Shown here: in pieces, positions 1 through 6,139 of the stretch | Layout: the number at the start of each line of letters is the position of its first letter | How positions within the stretch are numbered: the stretch's first letter is position 1 | NCBI GenBank assembly: GCA_030526445.1 | Contig: JAUNCV010000070.1 | Location: 1-9,938 of the forward strand | Length of the DNA: 9,938 nt | Direction: 5' to 3' | DNA from: Bacteroidales bacterium | GTDB taxonomy: Bacteria; Bacteroidota; Bacteroidia; Bacteroidales; UBA3663 | Position numbers and translations under genes: made by a program | Notes under the pieces: model-generated | Told to the model about the DNA's origin: nothing | Database searches by the model: none | The model's input: only the letters and a program-made list of their open reading frames with translations

Positions 1-88
1 CTACATCTGCACCTTCAAGGCCTTTAGATGCCTTGTATTGTTCGATGCAGAAGGCGAGAAAATATGTTCGAGGATCTGAGTTTGCCAT
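1..88 (-). CDS. DUF3791-like small protein, N-terminal part (runs off left edge)
   Basis: The frame opens at an ATG whose first base is 88 and stays open to base 1, giving 29 residues that begin MANSDPRTYFLAFCIEQYKA and continue SKGLEGADV. The pattern FCIExYKxxKGLxGxxV matches what I recall of the start of DUF3791 proteins, short (about 60-75 residue) helical proteins usually encoded next to DUF3990 genes in Bacteroidota. The start is supported by a promoter at 170-202 on the same strand, which leaves a leader of roughly 75 bases. A longer overlapping frame (1-201) begins upstream of that promoter and is therefore unlikely. No Shine-Dalgarno site is seen. Function is unknown. From family context a toxin-antitoxin-like or mobile-element-associated role has been suspected, but nothing here proves it. 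The partner gene, if any, lies outside the window. Confidence 0.6.
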   Translation of the reverse strand, partial: MANSDPRTYFLAFCIEQYKASKGLEGADV

Positions 89-169
89 ATTCGTTTATTT
101 TTAGGAGGTTGATGCGCTAAGAGTTGTTTTATGCCGCGCACCATTGTTGACGTAATTATAATAGCTGCT

Positions 170-202
170 GCAAAGATATGGGGTTTTATGGAAAACTCCA
201 AA
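170..202 (-). promoter_or_regulatory. Bacteroidota-type promoter for the left-edge DUF3791-like gene
   Basis: Read on the minus strand, TTTG (202-199) is followed after 20 bases by TATCTTTGC (178-170). This is a full match to the Bacteroidota vegetative sigma consensus TTTG-N19-21-TAnnTTTG. Transcription should begin near 163 and run left into the gene starting at 88. Confidence 0.75.
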
Positions 203-370
203 TTTTCAGTAGGTTTTCTTGTTTTCGTTAAGATATTTCATCCATCACAGTTCTAAGGCTTACAAAACAACTAAGGTCAACAAAACAGAGGATGATTTTT
301 TCAAAAACATATTCTTTTTGACATAGAATATCAAAAAAAGGGATGTATAATGAATTTTAACAGGATATTT

Positions 371-403
371 TTTGGTATTACATAGTAAATAATATACCTT
401 TGC
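371..403 (+). promoter_or_regulatory. Bacteroidota-type promoter for the 402-residue exported protein
   Basis: TTTG at 371-374 is followed by exactly 20 bases and then TACCTTTGC at 395-403. Transcription should start around 409, leaving an AT-rich leader of about 60 bases before the ATG at 473. The leader has no Shine-Dalgarno match, as is usual in the phylum. Confidence 0.8.
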
Positions 404-472
404 AGTAGTGTAAATAACAGATTTCGATTTTCGATACCTAAACAGCAAACAAGCAATTAAAAAAACATCGTT

Positions 473-1681
473 ATGCGTAAGTTTATTTTACTTTTTTTGT
501 CTCTTTTACTAGTTTCTCCGCTGATGAGCTTTAACCGCTATCGCAAGAATAATATTGTTGCTTTCAAGAAAGATGCGCCATTTGACCTCTTGAAGGGACA
601 CGTCTATGCAGGCACAATCGTTGACGGAGAAATAAAATACAAGAAAATTAAAAACATTCAACCCGACTTATTTGACTACGTCTTTTACAATCATAGTGAT
701 TCATACGCAAAGGAGTTAATATTATACCCCTTGAGTTCTGGAAAATACGAAGGAAAAGAAATTCCTTACGATGCTATCAAAATTATAGATAAAAATCCAA
801 ATGGCCCTACAAAATTTTGGACCAAATCAAACATTTGTTATCCTAGCGACTGCGGCTTCCCAGAATATTTCTTCAATCGATATGAAGGAGACCAATACGG
901 CAACGCCCCCTACGAAAAAAAGAAGGGTTATCGATTGAATTTTTTCAGCATTAAAGTCGGTTCACGCTATGACAAGGGCGTTTACTATTATTATTTTTTT
1001 GATAGAGATTCGTATAAACGGGAAATTACGACTATGCTAAAAACTCAAGATAATGCTGAGGATATGAAACTGTACAATCAGCCTAAAGGTTATGAAATGC
1101 TATTTGACAAAGATAATAACATGTTTGGCTTAGTGGATGTAACCGATGGACAGAAGTATTGGGGCAGCGAAGCTCTTGATTATCTCGAAAAAAATTACTT
1201 GAGCGGCGAAGTTGCTGCAAAAGAGGCCGAAGAAGCAGCCGAGAAGAAAAGACAAGAACTAGAGAAAGCTTATCCATTTGGCTGGGCCTATTTCGGAGAA
1301 AAAGGTAAAGGAAACATCAAATTCACCTTGGCTTACGAGATCGGAGGAGAAACAGTCACTCTACTCTTCAGTGGTTTCAATGCAGAGGACAATGTCATTG
1401 ACGAGGTTTTCATTACGCCACCTTTCAACGGTGAGTACGAGAAGGATCCGAGCATCGAGCCTCCATTTAAGGTAAGATATGTTGAGTCATATTTCCAACA
1501 AGGTCTAAACTTCTATGATATTAGTATCTTGTCAGAAGGAGAAAAAGTAATAAATCTATCGACCGAAAAATCGGTAATTCTGAATATCGACCATAATCTT
1601 AACAAGAGTGACAAGTGGAAGAACAAATCTGGTGTTGTCTATTACCATCAAGACCGATGGGGAAAGCTGCACAGGATGTAA
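473..1681 (+). CDS. Exported protein of unknown function, 402 residues
   Basis: I do not recognise a named family. Residues 1-20 are a hydrophobic export signal (MRKFILLFLSLLLVSPLMSF) with no lipobox cysteine, so the mature protein is probably periplasmic or surface-exposed, though no clean A-x-A cleavage site is visible. Residues 30-240 are rich in tyrosine, lysine and aspartate, including a YYYYFF run near 171-176, and look like a beta-rich domain. Residues 245-266 are an Ala/Glu/Lys-rich segment likely to form a helix or short coiled coil. Residues 270-402 appear to be a second beta-rich domain. The ATG at 473 is chosen because it sits just before the signal peptide and about 60 bases after a strong promoter. 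The gene stands alone and ends at a hairpin terminator. Its signal core FLSLLLVS is identical to that of the FISUMP-repeat protein encoded on the opposite strand. Confidence 0.85.
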   Translation: MRKFILLFLSLLLVSPLMSFNRYRKNNIVAFKKDAPFDLLKGHVYAGTIVDGEIKYKKIKNIQPDLFDYVFYNHSDSYAKELILYPLSSGKYEGKEIPYDAIKIIDKNPNGPTKFWTKSNICYPSDCGFPEYFFNRYEGDQYGNAPYEKKKGYRLNFFSIKVGSRYDKGVYYYYFFDRDSYKREITTMLKTQDNAEDMKLYNQPKGYEMLFDKDNNMFGLVDVTDGQKYWGSEALDYLEKNYLSGEVAAKEAEEAAEKKRQELEKAYPFGWAYFGEKGKGNIKFTLAYEIGGETVTLLFSGFNAEDNVIDEVFITPPFNGEYEKDPSIEPPFKVRYVESYFQQGLNFYDISILSEGEKVINLSTEKSVILNIDHNLNKSDKWKNKSGVVYYHQDRWGKLHRM

Positions 1682-1708
1682 TCTTGCCACAATCAAGATA
1701 TAAATAGG

Positions 1709-1750
1709 AAAAACCACCTAAACCGCATGATGATGGCTTAGGTGGTTTTT
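1709..1750. terminator. Bidirectional hairpin terminator between converging genes
   Basis: The left arm AAAAACCACCTAA pairs with TTAGGTGGTTTTT around a loop of about 15 bases. A-rich sequence before and T-rich sequence after the stem give a T-tract on either strand. It lies 27 bases after the stop at 1681 and 80 bases beyond the stop of the facing gene at 1830, so it can serve both. Its arms recur almost unchanged at 6037-6069. Confidence 0.85.
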
Positions 1751-1829
1751 ATTATATAATGTAATTATTCAATAAAATGAAACCTTCTATATCGAATAAA
1801 AGATTGCAACCTCATGGCATATTACTCTA

Positions 1830-3497
1830 TTATTTCATTGGCTTACATACAGGGCGAATGGCAACACCTTTAAATCGAACCGTTAAACTCAATTGGGGTT
1901 CCTCTTTATTAAGATAGAGGCTATAAGCTTCGATACTTTCATAATTGAGCGAACTACTCCAATACAGACATTCCTGTTTCTCACCCATCGGGAGAAATAT
2001 AGAATTCCCGTTAGGGCCAATCACTTGCCAGCCCAAGATACTATGCATTCGGCATTTCTTCCAACGACATTTTTCAACCAGTTCTGAAATCTCACGCACA
2101 GTTGGCATTCGCCAACTACCGCCCAACTTCTGGCTGGCAGTATCATCCTCTGGGTCGAGTTTGGTTTTCTTGTCAACATCACCATTTTTCTCAAATAAAA
2201 CATATTTGGTCATTTTTTTGTCTTTTATGTACTTGTAATTAGCCAACGTATAGCCCCACTTGCAGGAAGTCTCTCCCCATGAATAGAGATCACCAAAAAG
2301 TTCTGGATAGTCGGCACCCAAATTACAAGTACCCCACATCACTGAGAGACCCAGATCTACATACTCTACGCCATTCTCCTCGCCACTGACATCTGCAATA
2401 TTACAATATACAGGACGAATCGTTTGTCTATAAGAGCTACTTTGCTTATTCGTCGTGTTGCCAAAAAATATTACCTTCTGATTGAAATCCTGAGATATTG
2501 CAAAATCATGAATACCTGTTCCGCTGCCATTAGAACACCAATAGTGACCCACTTTGCCTCTTTCTTCGATTACATCTATAGCGCGGCCAGCAGCAGGCAT
2601 AAACATCTGGTTTCCATTACGTCCTGTGAATTTTATTCCAGGAACACCTTTTTGCACAACCCACTCGCGACGACATTGAAGCAACTCTTCAAATTCTTTA
2701 TTGGTTGGCATACGCCAACTGCCTCCCCACTTAACATAAGCCACATCTTTAGGAGTGCCACCGATTTCATAGGAAACTAAACCATAACATTCTGGCGATT
2801 TTTCACCAACAAGATTTGTTATAGAGCCCCACGCATAATAATTTCCAGAATGTTCTGGCGCGCTAGCATCCACATTGTATGAAGCCCACTTCACAGAAAG
2901 ACCCAGATCTATTATCTCAGCGTCGCTCTGGCCTTGCGAATTTTGACGCAGTGCCTCAACTCTTTCCTTATTTTTCTTTTGCTTTTCAAGATAAGCATTG
3001 AAATCACAACCGTTTTCCTTGAGATAACTAAGAGCTGCATCGACTGCTACATCAACAGTTTTTTTGTAACTATTCTGAAACTGTTTCTCATAGAGTTTAT
3101 TCATACTATAACTTATGGCATACTGCTGTTTTTTCTTCAGCTTCAACATTTCTGGGTATTGCTCTTCAATTTTCTTTTTCTCCTCCAGCCAGTATCCATA
3201 GATCCTTTCTTTGAAATAACTTTTCACTTTGTTACCAGCATCTCGAAAGTCGTTTTCAGAATACATGCCATGAAAAATATGATGCGCATCGTAATAATGG
3301 ATAATCTCCTCGCTGAGTTGCATTATTTTGGCAGTGTCCATCTGAAAGACAGGTGCCTCCCAAGTGTATTCTGAAATAATTCTATTATAAAGAGCCTGGG
3401 TCTCTTTGTTCATCTCTTGAGCATTGAGTGTAGCGCTGCCAAGACAAGAAACCAGTAATAGTGACAAAAATTGCTTGAACTGTTTTTTATTTTTCAT
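1830..3497 (-). CDS. Exported protein with two tandem FISUMP domains
   Basis: The 555-residue product starts with an export signal. Two cleavages are possible: lipobox-like LVSC with Cys18, or signal peptidase I after NA26 (ATLNA|QE). Residues 30-190 are charged and mostly helical (Lys/Glu-rich around 105-185). Two copies of the Fibrobacter succinogenes major paralogous (FISUMP, TIGR02145-type) domain follow, at about 193-366 and 377-555. Each copy shows the order DLGLSVxW, YxWG, GGSWRMPT, GxNGN, (M/L)P, YW and IRPV. Copy 2 keeps the usual YWSSS motif; copy 1 has YWCSN. These domains are common in exported and surface proteins of Bacteroidota and Fibrobacterota, and their biochemical role is not established. 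The gene lies 76 bases after the lipoprotein gene on the same strand. No TAnnTTTGC promoter is visible in the gap, so co-transcription is likely. Confidence 0.88.
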   Translation of the reverse strand: MKNKKQFKQFLSLLLVSCLGSATLNAQEMNKETQALYNRIISEYTWEAPVFQMDTAKIMQLSEEIIHYYDAHHIFHGMYSENDFRDAGNKVKSYFKERIYGYWLEEKKKIEEQYPEMLKLKKKQQYAISYSMNKLYEKQFQNSYKKTVDVAVDAALSYLKENGCDFNAYLEKQKKNKERVEALRQNSQGQSDAEIIDLGLSVKWASYNVDASAPEHSGNYYAWGSITNLVGEKSPECYGLVSYEIGGTPKDVAYVKWGGSWRMPTNKEFEELLQCRREWVVQKGVPGIKFTGRNGNQMFMPAAGRAIDVIEERGKVGHYWCSNGSGTGIHDFAISQDFNQKVIFFGNTTNKQSSSYRQTIRPVYCNIADVSGEENGVEYVDLGLSVMWGTCNLGADYPELFGDLYSWGETSCKWGYTLANYKYIKDKKMTKYVLFEKNGDVDKKTKLDPEDDTASQKLGGSWRMPTVREISELVEKCRWKKCRMHSILGWQVIGPNGNSIFLPMGEKQECLYWSSSLNYESIEAYSLYLNKEEPQLSLTVRFKGVAIRPVCKPMK

Positions 3498-3573
3498 AAT
3501 TATACTTTCTTTAATGATTAATACATGTTGTCTTTATTTTTCAGATGTAAAAACTGAAATATAAAATGTGATA

Positions 3574-5031
3574 TCAGAATTGCATCAACTCGCAATTATA
3601 CATCCAATAATCATCGTCGGAGATGTAATAATAGAACGAATATTTGCCATTATCCATGTGATATTCTTGCGTGATCTTGGCTTGATTACCCGTCCTTGTA
3701 TCCTGACCATAATAGAATATACCAATGGTTTGACGACGACGATCAGTGCCACCTTCAGACGGGAGGCCACATGCAAATTTCTTCTCTATTTTATTTGAGC
3801 CTCGCTCGATGATGGTCCACTCACTTCGGCCATCGTTATCATAGGCACGATGCTCGATGAGGGAATGAAACACATACTGATCTTTGATGCCATAATTGCC
3901 CATTGTGGCACACATGGCTGACTTGTAATATTTCAAATCGTTGGGTCGGTCAACACTATCGGAAACCTTGACCATGCGGAAGTTATCGGCCGAGACCAAA
4001 GAGCCACCAACACGAACGTAAGCTATCACGCGATTTTTGATTTGCATTTCAAATCCGCCATCTGACGAAGGAACCAAATCGAGCTGACCGTAATTGCAAG
4101 TGCGCTTTTTGTTGTTGAAGACATAACCCTCTTGTCCGTCGAAAACAAAGATGGCCAATGTAACCGTAGTTCCGTCGCTGAGCTCACCACGAGCATCCCA
4201 AGTGCCTTGAATGGCCTGGCGGATGCGGTCGCCTTGCTGCTGCATCTCCTCAGCCTGTCGTTCTTCTTCGGCCCTTTTCTCTTCTACACGATCGCTATAA
4301 TAACGAACTTTTGAAGCAAGAGAATCGTCTCTTTCTCTGAGGTCATATTGGTATCTTGCGGTAGCTTCGGCAGCAAAATTATCGGCAAACGAAACAGGGG
4401 AATAATAGGTGATGGTACGGTGTTCGTCTGAAGTCCATCGAGGAGTATCCTCTTCGTCATAGATTGTATGATGCGCATTGAGCCAATTACCCTGATCGTC
4501 AATTTCTGAATAACTAATTGTGCTGCGTGTCATGTCGGCTAGAGTAAGGATGCGGTTATATTGCGTTGGCGTGCCATGCTCATCATAAGCAGTGTACTGA
4601 ATGGTTTCAGTTTCCATTTTCTCCATCCAGAGTCGGCCATCTTCGTTATAAAATAACTGTTTCTGTTTGTTCATAACGGTGGGTTCTTCGTCGTCATAAT
4701 AGCTTTTATAGATATACTGTTCCTCAATCTTACAGATACGACCATTGGCATCACGTTCGAAAGAAACGGGACGAGTATCTACACGATATGGGTTTACAAT
4801 ATCACGATACCAGGCAATGACCTTGCCCTGTCGGTCGAAAATGACACGGCTGACCTCTACACCATCGTTTCCGTAACAAAGTTGCTTAACATTGCCCTTG
4901 ACAGCAAAGAGTTGCTTGTCACTAACAAATGGCTTTTTCTCCTCGGTCTTTTGTTTGTTCGATGAGGAGCAAGAGAATAGCATTAATGCCATGCTCATAA
5001 CAAACGAAAGGAATAGTAAAAAACGTTTCAT
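3574..5031 (-). CDS. Lipoprotein with YD-like segments and a C-terminal beta domain
   Basis: The 485-residue product has a type II signal peptide ending in the lipobox LFSC (Cys21), then a Ser/Lys-rich tether, so it should be lipid-anchored in the envelope. Residues 40-200 contain repeated short segments resembling YD/RHS-like repeats: FDRQGKVI (65-72), FERDANGR (91-98), FYNEDGR (127-133), YDEHGTP (149-155) and DDQGNW (178-183). Residues 248-275 are a Glu/Arg/Gln-rich helix (EEKRAEEERQAEE). Residues 276-485 begin GTWDARGEL and look like a beta-sandwich or lipocalin-like domain ending in YYYISDDDYW. I cannot assign a specific function. No toxin or protease domain of true RHS proteins is present. 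It is first in a probable two-gene unit with the FISUMP-repeat gene, which suggests a shared envelope role. Confidence 0.85.
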   Translation of the reverse strand: MKRFLLFLSFVMSMALMLFSCSSSNKQKTEEKKPFVSDKQLFAVKGNVKQLCYGNDGVEVSRVIFDRQGKVIAWYRDIVNPYRVDTRPVSFERDANGRICKIEEQYIYKSYYDDEEPTVMNKQKQLFYNEDGRLWMEKMETETIQYTAYDEHGTPTQYNRILTLADMTRSTISYSEIDDQGNWLNAHHTIYDEEDTPRWTSDEHRTITYYSPVSFADNFAAEATARYQYDLRERDDSLASKVRYYSDRVEEKRAEEERQAEEMQQQGDRIRQAIQGTWDARGELSDGTTVTLAIFVFDGQEGYVFNNKKRTCNYGQLDLVPSSDGGFEMQIKNRVIAYVRVGGSLVSADNFRMVKVSDSVDRPNDLKYYKSAMCATMGNYGIKDQYVFHSLIEHRAYDNDGRSEWTIIERGSNKIEKKFACGLPSEGGTDRRRQTIGIFYYGQDTRTGNQAKITQEYHMDNGKYSFYYYISDDDYWMYNCELMQF

Positions 5032-5081
5032 GTTGTAAAAGTTTGATTATACAAATTGCTGTTATATTATCTTCTTGTGCT

Positions 5082-5114
5082 GCAAAGGTAGAATATCTTT
5101 ACAAAAAAGCCAAC
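5082..5114 (-). promoter_or_regulatory. Bacteroidota-type promoter for the lipoprotein/FISUMP unit
   Basis: On the minus strand GTTG (5114-5111) precedes TACCTTTGC (5090-5082) with a 20-base spacer. The -7 element is a full match; the -33 element has TTG but G in place of the first T. The predicted start near 5075 leaves a leader of about 45 bases before the ATG at 5031. Confidence 0.7.
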
Positions 5115-5356
5115 GTTTTTTTACACTTTTTTAAAACCCACCATGATTTTGGGCTAAATATTTAAGTTTCAAGACGGGTGATATGTTGTAGAACATAAAA
5201 TATGTACTTGAAAGAGTGCTTAGCATACTTTTATCTCATAAGAAGAACACAGATGATATGAAACACTGAAATAACAAAAGTCTGAATACTCTAATAATGT
5301 AAATGAACAGAAATTGAAGACATGAGAGTTTAATATTACTTTTTTCGGGTCACGAA

Positions 5357-5389
5357 TTTGGCGAGTTCGAGGAAATGGTGTATCTTTGC
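5357..5389 (+). promoter_or_regulatory. Bacteroidota-type promoter for the DUF3791/DUF3990 module
   Basis: TTTG at 5357-5360, a 20-base spacer and TATCTTTGC at 5381-5389 form a full consensus match. Transcription should start near 5395. This excludes an upstream in-frame ATG at 5375 as the DUF3791 start and supports the ATG at 5414. The -7 element and the bases after it (TATCTTTGCAGC) are the same as in the promoter of the left-edge DUF3791-like gene. Confidence 0.8.
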
Positions 5390-5413
5390 AGCGACAATAA
5401 AAACCTTTTCGAT

Positions 5414-5632
5414 ATGAATAATCAAAAAGTTCTTGCTTATATTGTGGCTGTGGTGAGCGAATTTGCTGTTGCTCATAAACTCTCAACTCAGGAGGCGTTT
5501 CGCTACCTTGACAAGCATAAAGGTATAGAATTCATGGAACGTCATTATGAGGTGGAGCACACACTTTCGTTTGCAGACGTAGTGGAAGATTTAACTACTT
5601 ATTGTCATAGAATGGGAGGCTACCTATCATGA
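5414..5632 (+). CDS. DUF3791 family protein
   Basis: The 72-residue product (MNNQKVLAYIVAVVSEFAVA...) is of typical length for DUF3791. It shows the family layout as I know it: an N-terminal helix, a short AxxYLxxxxGIxFMxxHYExxHT centre (about 29-50), and a C-terminal FxDxVxDLTxYCxxxGG segment (about 52-69). It has no signal peptide or membrane segment and should be cytoplasmic. It starts at 5414, about 20 bases after the predicted transcription start; the in-frame ATG at 5375 lies upstream of the -7 element. Its stop overlaps the DUF3990 start as ATGA (5629-5632), implying translational coupling. The DUF3791-DUF3990 pairing is recurrent in Bacteroidota and Firmicutes. A regulatory or antitoxin-like role towards DUF3990 is a guess from that arrangement. 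Confidence 0.82.
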   Translation: MNNQKVLAYIVAVVSEFAVAHKLSTQEAFRYLDKHKGIEFMERHYEVEHTLSFADVVEDLTTYCHRMGGYLS

Positions 5633-5787
5633 TACTCTATCACGGATCAAACACAGATATAAAAAAGATAGACCTTTCGCGCTCAAAAGTGGGAAAGGAT
5701 TTTGGATGTGGCTTCTACTTAACACCAGACCTGCAGATTGCCCAAAAACAAGCATGCCGCCGAGCCGACATCGAAGGAGGAACTCCA
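5629..5787 (+). pseudogene. DUF3990 gene, N-terminal third only
   Basis: The first 53 residues are clearly DUF3990. They carry LYHGS (3-7), DFGCGFYLT (24-32) and a following Ala/Arg-rich helix ending in IEGGTP (48-53). The LYHGS and GFYLT elements resemble the first two signature elements of ADP-ribosyltransferase-fold enzymes; that relationship is from family knowledge and not proven here. Full DUF3990 proteins are about 150-170 residues and continue with a beta strand after GGTP. Here the frame stays open only to 6009 (126 residues in all), and residues after 53 have no family character. They translate the wrong frame of another coding segment. The C-terminal part, where a catalytic glutamate would be expected, is gone. 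The gene is probably inactive, although its promoter, coupling to DUF3791 and terminator all persist. Confidence 0.68.
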
Positions 5788-5969
5788 TTACAACTCAACT
5801 GGCGACCTGGCTCATGGAAGAAAAACAGTTTAGCCTTCGAGAAGCTCTTCAATATGTCTATAACAGCCAGCTCTATACAAAGTTACAAGACACATCAAAT
5901 GGGCTTATCGCACAAAGCGATGCCTATTTGTATGATATCTTGTGCAGTGAATATCATCTTGACTTATAA
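5787..5969 (+). pseudogene. C-terminal remnant of a small gene downstream of DUF3990
   Basis: From about 5787 a frame one base away from DUF3990 reads ITTQLATWLMEEKQ..., then REALQYVYNS, YTKLQDTSNGL, AQSDAYLYDIL, and stops at 5969. This helical pattern (WLxEEKxxSxxEALxxxYNSxxYxKLxDxxxGLxxQSxxYxYDxLxxE) resembles a short partner protein I associate with DUF3791/DUF3990 neighbourhoods. The family assignment is from memory and uncertain. No start codon or ribosome-access region remains in this frame: upstream in-frame codons back to 5706 are the shadow of DUF3990. An internal ATG at 5814 could yield only about 51 residues. The remnant ends about 65 bases before a terminator hairpin. Confidence 0.5.
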
Positions 5970-6036
5970 ATATCGAATCAGAACCAGTTTTTGTCATAAT
6001 GCCAAATAGTATCAATTTTGTGCATCGAACAAAATA

Positions 6037-6069
6037 AAACCACCTAAACCGAGCGGGCTTAGGTGGTTT
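6037..6069. terminator. Bidirectional hairpin terminator, second copy
   Basis: AAACCACCTAA (6037-6047) pairs with TTAGGTGGTTT (6059-6069) around an 11-base loop. On the minus strand the stem is followed by a T-rich run (TTTTATTTTG), and on the plus strand by TTTGTTGT. It lies between the converging DUF3990 remnant and the phosphopantetheinyl transferase gene. Both arms match the terminator at 1709-1750, including the inner bases AACCG and GGC. Confidence 0.8.
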
Positions 6070-6139
6070 GTTGTATATGACTCATTCATTCAGTCATTCA
6101 GTTGAAAAAAGAGGGGATTGCCCAAGAGTGTGGGCTGTG

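Larger units (their letters stand above)
89..472. other. Intergenic region between divergent genes
   Basis: This 384-base AT-rich gap holds two back-to-back promoters, one facing left (170-202) and one facing right (371-403). No coding frame with family resemblance was found. The stretch between the promoters (203-370) has no hairpin or repeat that I can support. Confidence 0.6.
5032..5413. other. Intergenic region between divergent units
   Basis: This 382-base AT-rich gap carries the leftward promoter at 5082-5114 and the rightward promoter at 5357-5389. The middle (about 5115-5356) shows no coding frame of recognisable character, no clear hairpin and no repeat. Confidence 0.6.

Noticed and set aside
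1..201. Minus-strand 66-residue frame starting at 201
   Set aside because: Its start overlaps and lies upstream of a consensus minus-strand promoter, and its composition is not protein-like. The DUF3791-like frame starting at 88 explains the region better.
260..448. Minus-strand 62-residue hydrophobic frame
   Set aside because: It lies in AT-rich promoter sequence and runs across the rightward promoter. Lys/Tyr/Phe/Leu richness is expected from AT-rich DNA; no family resemblance.
2934..3374. Plus-strand 146-residue hydrophobic frame that looks like a membrane protein
   Set aside because: It is the antisense shadow of the Lys/Glu-rich helical region of the FISUMP protein; complementing Lys/Glu codons gives Phe/Leu/Ile codons.
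3574..5031. Full RHS/YD-repeat toxin
   Set aside because: The YD-like segments are few and irregular, and the protein lacks the RHS core and a C-terminal toxin region, so it is described only as a lipoprotein with YD-like segments.
5220..5486. Minus-strand 88-residue frame opposite the DUF3791 gene
   Set aside because: It is antisense to a recognisable DUF3791 gene and its promoter, and its cysteine-rich sequence shows no family pattern.
6081..6101. Short direct repeats of CATTCA/CATTCAGT
   Set aside because: Too few and too short to distinguish from chance; no regular spacer suggesting a CRISPR array or regulatory iteron.
6104..6135. Possible minus-strand terminator GCCCA/TGGGC (6120-6135) with a nearby T6 run
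   Set aside because: The stem is only 5 base pairs and the T-run begins about 9 bases after it. The much stronger hairpin at 6037-6069 is the better candidate.
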